From assembly GCF_025465995.1 (NCBI RefSeq), contig NZ_JANLNY010000030.1, forward strand, positions 186,001-250,000: a stretch of DNA of 64,000 nt. The letters run 5' to 3'. The translations under genes were made by a program, and so were the position numbers. The notes beneath the pieces are model-generated. The model worked only from the letters and a program-made list of their open reading frames with translations, ran no database searches and was not told the DNA's origin. Source of the stretch: Pseudomonas sp. 5P_3.1_Bac2. GTDB lineage: Bacteria > Pseudomonadota > Gammaproteobacteria > Pseudomonadales > Pseudomonadaceae. Positions 19,073-27,936 of this stretch are shown here, piece after piece (position 1 is the first letter of the stretch; each line of letters starts with the position of its first letter).

Positions 19073-20509
19073 TTAGTTGCTGGCGACCGGGCTGGCCGGC
19101 ACCGGGGTGGTCCAGTCGCCGCCTAAGGCGGTGTACAGGTTCACCTCGCTGACCAACTGCGCCAAGCGGTCGTTGACCAGCGACAGACGTGCGCTGAACA
19201 GCTGACGCTGGGCATCGAGCAAGGTCAGGTAGCTGTCGACGCCGGATTGGTAGCGGCGTTCGGCTAGGTCAAAGTACGTCTCGTTGGTCTTGACCAATTG
19301 CCGCTGCGCCTCGACCTGGGACTGGTAAGTGGTGCGCGATACCAGTCGATCCGAAACCTCGCGGAAGGCCACCTGAATACTCTTCTCGTACTGCGCGACC
19401 TGCACTTGTTTCTGCAGTTTGGCGTAGTCGAGGTTAGCGCTCAGGCTGCCAGCGGTGAAGATCGGCAGGTTGATCTGCGGTTGGAACAGCCAGGTCCCGG
19501 AACCCCCCTCAAACAGACCGGACAGTTGGTTGCTCGCGGTCCCGGCATTGGCGGTCAGGCTGATGCTGGGGAAGAACGCGGCCCGCGCGGCACCGATGTT
19601 GGCGTTGGCGGCCAGCAACGAGTGTTCGGCTTGCAGCACGTCGGGGCGACGTTGCAGCAGGTCCGAGGGCAGGCCAGCCGGCACTTCGGCCAGCAGCGTG
19701 GCATCCAGCGGCAGGCCTTCTGGCAGGTTGTTAGGCAGGGTCGTGCCGAGCAACTGCACCAGGGCGTTGCGATCCAGCTCAACCAGACGCTGGAACTGGG
19801 TCAGGCTGACGCGGGCGCTGTCCACTGCCGACTGCGCTTGGCTCAGGGCCATGGCATCGGCGACGCCGACATCAAAGCTGCGCTTGGTCAGTTGATAGCT
19901 GTCCTCGAACGTCTTCAAGGTGTCCTGGGTCACTTGCAGCTGGGTGCGGTCGGCCTGCCATTGCAGGTAGGCCTCGGCAACGCTGCCAATCAGGCTGAGT
20001 TGCGCGCCGCGTGCGGCTTGCTCGGTGGCGAAGTACTGTTGCAGCGCCTGCTCATTGAGGCTGCGGATGCGGCCAAAGAAGTCCAGCTCCCAGGCGCTAA
20101 CGCCCAGGGTGGCGCTGTACTGGCCGTTAATCCCGGCACTGCCACCGTTCAGGTCAGCCGGCATACGCTGCCGGCTGCCATTGACGTTGGCGCCCACTTG
20201 CGGGAACAGCTCGGCGCGCTGAATGCGATACAGCGAGCGGAAGGCATCCACGTTCAGGGCGGCAACGCGCAGGTCGCGGTTATTCTGCAGCGCGACATCA
20301 ACGAGCTGGCGCAGGGCCGGATCAAGGAAGAACGCCTGCCAGCTCAGGGGCTGTGCGGCATCTTTTTGCTGGGCATTGACTGCTTGTTGTGCCGCGCCTT
20401 CCGGCCACTGCTGCTCGATCGGAGCAGCAGGGCGCAGGTAGTCCGGAATCAGGCTGCAACCGCTGAGCAGGCTAGCGCTCACGGCCAAGGCTATAAGCGA
20501 CTGCTTCAT
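19073..20509 (-). CDS. Outer-membrane efflux lipoprotein, OprM/NodT type
   Basis: 478 residues with a lipoprotein signal (ALAVSASLLSGC; cysteine at residue 18), then two TolC-like repeats, each with beta strands and long helices: about residues 60-270 and 275-470. The family motif RRPDVLQAEHSLLAANANIG is present. It forms the trimeric outer-membrane channel of an RND pump. It is the last gene of the three-gene operon; the RND gene's stop overlaps its start by four bases. Closest in kind to OprM, though the exact orthologue is not decided. Confidence 0.93.
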   Translation of the reverse strand: MKQSLIALAVSASLLSGCSLIPDYLRPAAPIEQQWPEGAAQQAVNAQQKDAAQPLSWQAFFLDPALRQLVDVALQNNRDLRVAALNVDAFRSLYRIQRAELFPQVGANVNGSRQRMPADLNGGSAGINGQYSATLGVSAWELDFFGRIRSLNEQALQQYFATEQAARGAQLSLIGSVAEAYLQWQADRTQLQVTQDTLKTFEDSYQLTKRSFDVGVADAMALSQAQSAVDSARVSLTQFQRLVELDRNALVQLLGTTLPNNLPEGLPLDATLLAEVPAGLPSDLLQRRPDVLQAEHSLLAANANIGAARAAFFPSISLTANAGTASNQLSGLFEGGSGTWLFQPQINLPIFTAGSLSANLDYAKLQKQVQVAQYEKSIQVAFREVSDRLVSRTTYQSQVEAQRQLVKTNETYFDLAERRYQSGVDSYLTLLDAQRQLFSARLSLVNDRLAQLVSEVNLYTALGGDWTTPVPASPVASN

Positions 20510-23500
20510 TGCAGGGCCTCCTTATCGTCATCGCCATCCTTGGGCTTTGTCTTAAACAATGAGCTAACCAGTACGTAGAACATGGGCACCCAGAAAATGG
20601 CCAGCACCAGTGCGGTCAGCATGCCGCCGATTACCCCGGTACCGATTGCGTGTTTACTGCCCGAGCCGGCGCCAGTGGAGATCGCCAGCGGCACCACGCC
20701 GAGGATAAACGCCAGGGACGTCATCACAATCGGGCGTAAGCGCATGCGGCAAGCTTCGGCGGCGGCCTCGACCAAACTCATGCCCTGTTCGTGCAAATCC
20801 TTGGCGAATTCGACGATCAAAATGGCGTTTCGTGCTGACAGACCGATGGTCGTCAGCAAGCCGATTTTGAAGTACACGTCGTTGGTTAAGTCACGGCCGT
20901 AGGTAGCGAGCAGGGCGCCAATTACCCCCAGCGGCACCACCAGAATCACCGCGAACGGAATCGACCAGCTCTCATACAGTGCGGCCAGGCAGAGGAACAC
21001 TACCAGCAGCGACAGGGCATACAGCGCGGTGGTTTGGTCACCGGCCATACGTTCCTCGTAAGACAGCCCGGTCCAGGCGATGCCCACACCCGGCGGCAGT
21101 TGCTTGGCGATTCTTTCGACTTCGGCCATGGCCTCACCGGTACTGTGCCCAGGCGCCGCGGCACCGAGGATTTCCGCAGCCAGTACACCGTTGTAACGGG
21201 CTAGCTTCGGCGAACCGTAGATCCACTTACCGCTGGCAAAGGCGCTGAAAGGCACCATTTTGCCGTCGGCATTGCGCACATACCATTTGTTCAGGTCTTC
21301 CGGGTTCATCCGTGCTTCTTGGATGCCCTGGACATACACCTTCTTCACCCGGCCACGGTCGATAAAGTCGTTGACGTAACCACTACCCCAAGCCGTCGAC
21401 AGGGTTTGGTCGATATCGGCCAGGGACACGCCTTGGGCGCTGGCTTTTTCGTTATCGATCAACAGTTGGTACTGCGGTTCGTCAGCCAGGCCGTTAGGCC
21501 GCACCTGCGCCAGGATCGGGCTTTGCGAAGCCATGCCGAGGAACTGATACAACGCCGCGTTGAGGGCCTCGTGACCAATGCCGGAGCGGTCTTGCAGGAA
21601 CAGGTTAAAGCCGGTGGCGTTACCCAGTTCCATTACCGCTGGCGGAGCGAAGGCAAACACCATGGCATCGTTAAAGCCAAAGAAGTGTTTTTGTGCCCGT
21701 TGCGCCAAGGCAAATACCGTGGATTCGGGGTCTTCACGGTCAGCCCAAGGCTTGAGACCGATAAAGGCCATCGCCGAGCTTTGTCCACGACCAGCGAAGT
21801 TAAAGCCGTTGACCGCAAACACCGAGCGCACGGTGTCAGTTTCTTCGGTGAGTAGGTAGTCGCGCATTTTGCTCACGACTTCATAGGTGCGTGCCGCACT
21901 GGAGCCTGCCGGCGTTTGTACCTGGGCGAACAGTACGCCTTGGTCTTCGTCGGGGAGGAACGAGGACGGGATCTTGGCAAACATCCACACCATGATCGCC
22001 ACGATCACCAGATACAGCAGGACATAGGGCGCCTTGCGGGTAACCACGTGGCGCACGCCATTTTCATAACGCTGCACGCCGCGTTCAAAGGTGCGGTTAA
22101 ACCAGCCAAAGAAGCCGCGCTTGCCTTTCTCATGGCCTTCATCGTGGGGCTTGAGCAAGGTGGCGCACAGCGCCGGAGTGAACACCAGAGCCACCAACAC
22201 CGACAGGGACATGGCCGAGACAATGGTGATGGAGAACTGTTTATAGATCACCCCCGTAGAGCCGGGGAAGAACGCCATGGGGATAAATACCGCCGACAGC
22301 ACCAGGCCGATACCGACCAGTGCGCCTTGGATCTGGCCCATGGATTTACGCGTGGCTTCGACTGGCGAGAGACCTTCCTCGCTCATCACCCGTTCGACGT
22401 TTTCCACCACCACAATGGCGTCGTCCACCAAGAGGCCGATGGCCAGAATCATGGCGAACATGGTCAGGGTGTTAATGGTGAAGCCAAATGCCGCGAGGAT
22501 ACCGAAGGTACCCAGCAATACGACCGGTACCGCCAACGTCGGGATGATGGTGGCGCGGATGTTTTGCAGGAACAGGTACATCACCAAGAAGACCAGCACG
22601 ATGGCTTCGAACAGGGTGTGTACTACGCCTTCGATCGACTCGGAGATAACCGGAGTGGTGTCATACGGGTAAACCACTTTCATCCCTGGCGGGAAGAATG
22701 GCTCCAGCTCACCGATGGTGGCCCGTACTGCCTTGGCGGTTTCCAGGGCGTTAGCGCCGGTGGCCAGCTTCAGTGCGATACCCGTCGCGGGTTTGCCGTT
22801 GTACTCCGCATCGATACTGTAGTTTTCGCCGCCCAGTTCGATTCTCGCCACGTCGCCCATACGTACCAACGAACCGTCGGGGTTGGCTTTGAGGATGATC
22901 TTGGCGAATTCTTCCGGGGTTTGCAGGCGGGTCTTACCGATGATCGTTGCGGTCAGTTGCTGATCTTTAATCGCCGGCTTGCCACCCAGTTGGCCGGAAG
23001 AAATCTGTACGTTCTGCGCCAGAATGGCTTGGCGTACATCCACCGGAGTCAGGGCAAAGTTGGTCAGCTTGGCTGGGTCGAGCCAGATACGCATGGCGTA
23101 CTGGGTACCGAACACCTGGAAGTCACCCACACCCTTGGTCCGCGACAGCGGGTCCTGCAGGTTGGATACGACGTAGTCCGCCAGGTCGTTCTTGTCCATG
23201 CTGCCGTCTTCGGACACCAGGCCAATTACCATCAGGAAGTTACGCACCGACTTGGTCACGCGGATACCCTGTTGCTGCACTTCTTGCGGCAGCAGCGGGG
23301 TAGCCAGTTGCAGTTTGTTCTGCACCTGGACCTGAGCAATGTCCGGGTTAACCCCTTGCTCGAAGGTAACGATGATCTCCATGCTGCCGTCGGAGTTACT
23401 CGACGAGCTGATGTAGCGCAGACCATCGATACCGTTCATTTGCTGTTCGATCACCTGGACCACGGTGTCCTGCACGGTTTGCGCAGAAGCACCTGGGTAG

Positions 23501-23643
23501 GTCACGGCGATACTGACAGCGGGTGGCGCGATGCTGGGGTATTGGTTGATCGGCAGCTTGAGGATCGACAAGCCGCCCGCCAGCATAATCACCAGGGCAA
23601 TTACCCAGGCGAAAATGGGGCGATCAATAAAAAACTTCGACAT
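20506..23643 (-). CDS. RND multidrug efflux transporter, MexB/AcrB type
   Basis: 1045 residues, one less than MexB, with 12 membrane segments and two large periplasmic loops. The proton-relay aspartates are in AIGLLVDDAIVVVENVERVM, and the matching lysine region is SARNAILIVEFAKDLHEQGM. The N-terminus FFIDRPIFAWVIALVIMLAG is typical of HAE1 pumps. It exports drugs, solvents or aromatic compounds by proton antiport. Its start overlaps the adaptor's stop by one base. Substrate range is not readable; MexB- and TtgB-like pumps are broad. Confidence 0.95.
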   Translation of the reverse strand: MSKFFIDRPIFAWVIALVIMLAGGLSILKLPINQYPSIAPPAVSIAVTYPGASAQTVQDTVVQVIEQQMNGIDGLRYISSSSNSDGSMEIIVTFEQGVNPDIAQVQVQNKLQLATPLLPQEVQQQGIRVTKSVRNFLMVIGLVSEDGSMDKNDLADYVVSNLQDPLSRTKGVGDFQVFGTQYAMRIWLDPAKLTNFALTPVDVRQAILAQNVQISSGQLGGKPAIKDQQLTATIIGKTRLQTPEEFAKIILKANPDGSLVRMGDVARIELGGENYSIDAEYNGKPATGIALKLATGANALETAKAVRATIGELEPFFPPGMKVVYPYDTTPVISESIEGVVHTLFEAIVLVFLVMYLFLQNIRATIIPTLAVPVVLLGTFGILAAFGFTINTLTMFAMILAIGLLVDDAIVVVENVERVMSEEGLSPVEATRKSMGQIQGALVGIGLVLSAVFIPMAFFPGSTGVIYKQFSITIVSAMSLSVLVALVFTPALCATLLKPHDEGHEKGKRGFFGWFNRTFERGVQRYENGVRHVVTRKAPYVLLYLVIVAIMVWMFAKIPSSFLPDEDQGVLFAQVQTPAGSSAARTYEVVSKMRDYLLTEETDTVRSVFAVNGFNFAGRGQSSAMAFIGLKPWADREDPESTVFALAQRAQKHFFGFNDAMVFAFAPPAVMELGNATGFNLFLQDRSGIGHEALNAALYQFLGMASQSPILAQVRPNGLADEPQYQLLIDNEKASAQGVSLADIDQTLSTAWGSGYVNDFIDRGRVKKVYVQGIQEARMNPEDLNKWYVRNADGKMVPFSAFASGKWIYGSPKLARYNGVLAAEILGAAAPGHSTGEAMAEVERIAKQLPPGVGIAWTGLSYEERMAGDQTTALYALSLLVVFLCLAALYESWSIPFAVILVVPLGVIGALLATYGRDLTNDVYFKIGLLTTIGLSARNAILIVEFAKDLHEQGMSLVEAAAEACRMRLRPIVMTSLAFILGVVPLAISTGAGSGSKHAIGTGVIGGMLTALVLAIFWVPMFYVLVSSLFKTKPKDGDDDKEALQ

Positions 23644-24800
23644 CAGTTGCTCTCCGTCGCGCCTTCGCTGCTAGCTGGTTTCGGCTCGGATTGAGGCTTG
23701 CCGAGGTTGTCCGCAGGTTGTGCGTTCACTTCAACCCCCGGCTTGATGTACTGCAGACCTTGGGTGATCAAACGGTCACCACTTTTTAGACCTGCATTGA
23801 CCAGCCAGGTGCTGCCGCTGGTGCGCTCGGCTTGCAGGACGCGGGCTTCAACGATGTTTTTGTCGTTGACCACCATGGCTGTCGCTTCGCCTTTGGAGTT
23901 ACGGGTGATGCCTTGTTGCGGTGCCAGGATGGCTTGTTGATTCACCCCGGTGACCAACTCCGCCTGCACATACATGCCGGGCAGCAGCAGGTGATCAGGG
24001 TTGGGGAACACGGCCCGCAGGATTACCGAGCCAGTGCCTTCATCCACGCTCACATCGGAGAACTCCAGCTTGCCTTCGTGGGCGAAGGTGCTGCCGTCTT
24101 CCAGTTTCAGGCGTACTTTAGCGGCGTTGTCACCGGCTTGGCTCAGGCGGCCATCGCTCAGTTCTTTGCGCAGCGTCAGCAGCTCTTTGGTCGACTGGGT
24201 AACGTCGACGTAAATCGGATCGAGCTGTTGGATGGTGGCCAGGGCGTTCGCTTGGGCGTTGCTGACCAGCGCACCTTCAGTGGACAACGACCGACCGATA
24301 CGACCGCTGATAGGTGCAAGCACCTTGGTGTAGCGCAGGTCGATCTGCGCCTGCTCTACCGCTGCTTGGGCTTGCAGGGCGGCGGCGCGGGCTTCGTCGT
24401 AGGCTTGTTGGCTGACTGCTTTGTCTTTAACGAGCAGCTCATAACGTTTGGCCAAAGCGCTGGCGGAAAGCTCAGTAGCTTGGGTGCTTTTATAAGTAGC
24501 TTGATAAGTTGCGGGGTCGATCTGATACAGCTGTTGACCCGCTTTAACGTCCGATCCTTCGGAGAATAGGCGCTTCTGCAAAATACCGTTGACCTGTGGC
24601 CGCACCTCGGCGATGCGATAGGCGCTGGTGCGCCCTGGGAGTTGGGTGGTCAAAGCGTAGGGTTGAGTTTGCAGCGTAACCACACCCACTTGAGGAGTCT
24701 GCTGTGGGGGCGGTGCGGAAGCTTCTTTACAGGCTGTAAGGGTAAGAGCCGTCAGCGTGACGGCGGAAACCAATACGGCGAAGGTTGGCTTCGAGAGCAT
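23643..24800 (-). CDS. RND periplasmic adaptor lipoprotein, MexA/AcrA type
   Basis: 385 residues; lipoprotein signal with LTLTAC (cysteine near 24). The lipoyl halves flank a helical hairpin (ATYQATYKSTQATELSASA to DEARAAALQAQAAVEQAQID), and the beta-barrel part contains PGMYVQAELVTG. It links the inner pump to the outer channel. First gene of the operon; AAGGAACC lies a few bases before the ATG. No TetR or MarR repressor gene adjoins it, unlike the usual mexR or ttgR arrangement. Confidence 0.94.
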   Translation of the reverse strand: MLSKPTFAVLVSAVTLTALTLTACKEASAPPPQQTPQVGVVTLQTQPYALTTQLPGRTSAYRIAEVRPQVNGILQKRLFSEGSDVKAGQQLYQIDPATYQATYKSTQATELSASALAKRYELLVKDKAVSQQAYDEARAAALQAQAAVEQAQIDLRYTKVLAPISGRIGRSLSTEGALVSNAQANALATIQQLDPIYVDVTQSTKELLTLRKELSDGRLSQAGDNAAKVRLKLEDGSTFAHEGKLEFSDVSVDEGTGSVILRAVFPNPDHLLLPGMYVQAELVTGVNQQAILAPQQGITRNSKGEATAMVVNDKNIVEARVLQAERTSGSTWLVNAGLKSGDRLITQGLQYIKPGVEVNAQPADNLGKPQSEPKPASSEGATESN

Positions 24801-25269
24801 CTAAGGAACCTCATTGTTCTGATCGACCCCGAATGGGCTGGAGAAGGCGGTGGTTCGCCATGGGCGGCGATTATACAGACAATCTTGTATGTTTGTTAGC
24901 ATCCAAGTTCGCCTAATACTTGCAGCAAAGCCTGTATTTGAGCCATGTTCAAGGCAACTACTGGTGTATTCCCAGCTCTTGAAAGCGGTCTGTTGCCCCG
25001 CAATAAAAAGGCTTCAGTGGTGCATCCCGCGCACATAAAAGGTTAGTGATTGGGTGTGACAGAATGTTCACGATAGAAATTTAGCGTTACAAATCGTTAG
25101 TTTGCAGAAATATCTGCTTGGTTTAGCGGTGCCGTCAATCTTCAATTAAGAAGTGCAGTTAGATGTGCAACTTTTCAGTGTAGATCAGCCGTCGGCCAGC
25201 CATGTATGACATTAGGGTTGTGCGACGACTGGCGGCTCTGTTTCAGAACCACCAGTCAGCTATTGCGCG
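24801..25269. other. Gene-free stretch: efflux operon promoter region
   Basis: 469 bases, AT-richer than the neighbours, with no credible coding frame. It contains the promoter and operator at 24869-24898. Right of that I see nothing recognisable up to the end of the permease gene. Confidence 0.5.
24870..24898 (-). promoter_or_regulatory. Efflux operon promoter with overlapping TetR-type operator
   Basis: On the minus strand a perfect TATAAT (24870-24875) abuts an imperfect palindrome, ACAAACA-N8-TGTCTGT, occupying the spacer and -35 region. There is no good -35 hexamer (nearest TAACAA). Layout and sequence recall the operators of AcrR- or TtgR-like repressors that block RND operons. Binding is inferred. 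Confidence 0.5.
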
Positions 25270-26877
25270 TTAGCCACTGCGCCCGGCTTGCCGCCAACGG
25301 CTGGCACTTAGCTCCAGCCGTTGGCCAAGAGCGGAGAGTAAGGCACCCAGCAAACCAACCACCACCATGCCGGCAAATACCTTGGCCATTTCAAACTTCT
25401 GCTGTGCGCCGAGCATATAACTGCCGATGCCAATGCCAGAGTTCATGAAGTATTCCGCGCCCAATGAACCCAGCCAGGCATATATAAGCGCCAAACGCAG
25501 ACCTGCGAAAATCGATGGCAGCGCGCCGGGCAAAATCAAGCGAACCAAGCGCTGAGCAAAACTTAGGCGCAAGGTGCTGGCGACTTCATCCAGTTGCTTC
25601 GAGCGGTTGGCCACGCCGCGCCAGGTCGCTAGATACACCGGCAAGAAAGCGGCAAGGGCAATAAACACCACCTTGGCGAAGTCATAAATACCGGCCCAAG
25701 CGGTGATTAACGGCACCCAGGCGAACAACGCCACTTGCCGAAATGCCGCCAAGCTCGGCGCCAGCAGATGCTCCAGAGGGCGCCATAAGCCCAATAGCAA
25801 GCCGACGATAATCCCCAAACTGCTGCCCAGCAGCAAACCGAGCAAGCTGCGCCACAGGCTCCAGCCAATGGCGGCGCTCAGGCTGCCGTTGAGCAGTTCT
25901 TGCCAGGCGGTATGCAGGATGATCGCCGGCGAGGGCAGGATTGCCGGATTGACCCGGCCGCTATTGACCAGCGCACTCCAGCCGCCAATAAACAGCACGG
26001 GGATCAGCCAGCGGCGGATTTGCTGCGCCCACCACGCCCAGCCTTGAGTATTGCCGCGCCGCCCGTGGGCCGCTAAAGGCGGGCGTGGCCAGCGGATCAG
26101 CAGGCTGTCGAGGCTATGGATGCCGCGATCCATCAACCAGCCGGTCAGGCCAATGATCAGGATGCAGACGAACACCAAATCCAGTTGAAACAGTTGCCGC
26201 CCCCAAACCATCAGGTAGCCGATGCCATTGCTGGAGGCCAGCAGCTCCACCGCAATCAGGGTCATCCAGGCGGCGGTCAGGGCCAGGCGCAGGCCCGTGA
26301 GCAGCGCGGGCAGCGCCGCAGGTAAGGTCAGCCGCCACAGGCGCAGGTACCAAGGCAGACGCAACACTGCCGCCGACTCGCGCAGCAGCGCCGGCACATC
26401 GCGCACGCCCACTTGCACATGCACCGCCACCGGCACCACCACTGCTTTAAAGATCAAAAACAATTTGAGTCCGTCGCCAATGCCTAGATAGACGATCAGC
26501 AGGGGAATCCACGCCAGCGAGGGAATCTGCGCGAAGGCGTAAAAGCTCGGGGCGATAAGGTCTTCGGCGCGCCGGCTTAAGCCCATGGTCACGCCAATCA
26601 AGGCGCCGCCGATCACGCCATACAGCAGGCCCTTGACCAGTAACAGCAAGCTGATGCCCAACTGCGCCAAGCCGCCGCTGTGCCATAGCTGCTGCGCGGT
26701 GTGCCAGACCAAGGACGGCAGTGGCAGGATTTGTTGCGGCATCCAGTAGCGGCTGGAGGCCAGCCACCACAGCAACAACAACGCCAATGGCAGGATGAGT
26801 CCGAGCAGGGCCGGGCTTGGCTGGACCTGCCAGTGAGGCAGGCGCAGGCTGCGCGTTTCAGTGCCAAGGATCGACAT
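25270..26877 (-). CDS. ABC transporter permease, two permease domains fused in one chain
   Basis: 535 residues, twice the usual 250-280 of SsuC/TauC permeases. Each half carries a binding-protein-dependent permease domain with its ATPase-docking loop: LRESAAVLRLPWYLRLWRLT near 170 and LDEVASTLRLSFAQRLVRLI near 435. It starts inside the binding-protein gene (20-base overlap) with GGGAGG before the ATG. A fused double permease of this kind is known for AtsB, which takes up sulfate esters in Pseudomonas putida. No ATPase gene follows; the chain ends next to the efflux promoter region. Confidence 0.88.
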   Translation of the reverse strand: MSILGTETRSLRLPHWQVQPSPALLGLILPLALLLLWWLASSRYWMPQQILPLPSLVWHTAQQLWHSGGLAQLGISLLLLVKGLLYGVIGGALIGVTMGLSRRAEDLIAPSFYAFAQIPSLAWIPLLIVYLGIGDGLKLFLIFKAVVVPVAVHVQVGVRDVPALLRESAAVLRLPWYLRLWRLTLPAALPALLTGLRLALTAAWMTLIAVELLASSNGIGYLMVWGRQLFQLDLVFVCILIIGLTGWLMDRGIHSLDSLLIRWPRPPLAAHGRRGNTQGWAWWAQQIRRWLIPVLFIGGWSALVNSGRVNPAILPSPAIILHTAWQELLNGSLSAAIGWSLWRSLLGLLLGSSLGIIVGLLLGLWRPLEHLLAPSLAAFRQVALFAWVPLITAWAGIYDFAKVVFIALAAFLPVYLATWRGVANRSKQLDEVASTLRLSFAQRLVRLILPGALPSIFAGLRLALIYAWLGSLGAEYFMNSGIGIGSYMLGAQQKFEMAKVFAGMVVVGLLGALLSALGQRLELSASRWRQAGRSG

Positions 26878-27934
26878 ACGCCTCCCGTTGCTGCCAGTAA
26901 TTCGTCAGATTGAGTTGGTTTAAGGCCTGCTCAAGAAAGCGCGGCTCGGCCCATTGCTGCACATCCACCGGGCGCCGGATCAGCTGCTGCTTAAGCGCCG
27001 CGTTGGCGCCGAATTGCAGGTGCTGAATAAAGTAGCTATCCAGCAGCGGCGAGTTGCGCTGGGCCAAGGGTTCGCCTTGCAGCTCCTGGCTCATGATGTC
27101 GCGCGGCAGGTTGATCTGCTGGGTGAGCAAATCCACCACCGCCTGCTCGTTGCCGGGGATCGAACTCCAGTGCGCCGCCTCGACCTGCAAGCGCACCAAG
27201 CGCGCGACTATCTCGGGGTAGCGCTCAACAAAGGGCGTGGCGCCGAGCATGGTCCCCGCCAAGGTGCCGGCGCCATCGCCGCCTTGGGTCGACAGTGGAA
27301 TTTCCGCCAGGCCGCGGCTGCGCAAGACCAACATGCCGGCAGCGCTCCACACCGCATCCACCCGCTTGGCCGCCAGTGCCGCCAGTGCCGCGCCGCCGTC
27401 CAAGTTGATCAGATTAAAGTCGGCATCGGTAAAGCCCTGACGGCTAAGCATTGCCTCAAAGGACAAGTGCATGGCCGTGCCCAGCCAGACACCGATGGTT
27501 TTACCGCGCAGCGACTCCAAACTCGTATGGCCGCTGCCCGGCACCACACCGAGGTAGCCATTGAGGCCACGGCTGCTGGCAGCGAGCAGGCGGGTTTGAT
27601 TGCCGGCGGCCGTGCCAATAATCGCCGCCAGGTCGCCCAGATAGGCAATGTCGACTTGCTCGTTGGCCAGTGCTTCGTTGATCGCGGGGCCGGCGTTTTT
27701 AAAGAAGGCCCAGCGGATCTCGATGCCGTCCTTGGCAAACTCCTGCTCGAACAAGTGCTTTGTGTAGAGGTAATCCAGCGCCGCCGTGCCGCTGCTGGGG
27801 TGTGCGCCGGCGCTGGCGTCGGGCACGGCGATACGAATCACCTTGGGCGTCTCGCTGGCTTGGGCAGAGCCTAAGCCCAGCGTGGCGAGTACAGCGAACA
27901 GCAGCGCGGCGAAAAGTGGTGCGGGACGGGCCAT
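26858..27934 (-). CDS. ABC transporter substrate-binding protein, sulfate ester/sulfonate type
   Basis: 358 residues with a Sec signal peptide (LFAALLFAVLATLGLGSAQA). The mature protein follows the NMT1/SsuA-like type 2 binding fold: KVIRIAVPDASAGAHPSSGT, then IEIRWAFFKNAGPAINEALA, then LRGKTIGVWLGTAMHLSFEA. It would capture the ligand in the periplasm for the fused permease. It starts 2 bases after the sulfatase stop and overlaps the permease gene. By position it is the counterpart of AtsR in the P. putida ats cluster; orthology is not proven. Confidence 0.87.
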   Translation of the reverse strand: MARPAPLFAALLFAVLATLGLGSAQASETPKVIRIAVPDASAGAHPSSGTAALDYLYTKHLFEQEFAKDGIEIRWAFFKNAGPAINEALANEQVDIAYLGDLAAIIGTAAGNQTRLLAASSRGLNGYLGVVPGSGHTSLESLRGKTIGVWLGTAMHLSFEAMLSRQGFTDADFNLINLDGGAALAALAAKRVDAVWSAAGMLVLRSRGLAEIPLSTQGGDGAGTLAGTMLGATPFVERYPEIVARLVRLQVEAAHWSSIPGNEQAVVDLLTQQINLPRDIMSQELQGEPLAQRNSPLLDSYFIQHLQFGANAALKQQLIRRPVDVQQWAEPRFLEQALNQLNLTNYWQQREAYVDPWH

Positions 27935-27936
27935 GG

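Noticed and set aside
21916..23694. Very long open frame on the plus strand opposite the RND transporter gene
   Set aside because: It is antisense to a fully conserved pump gene, its product is low-complexity (Gln/His-rich), and it has no signature. GC-rich coding DNA commonly leaves such frames open.
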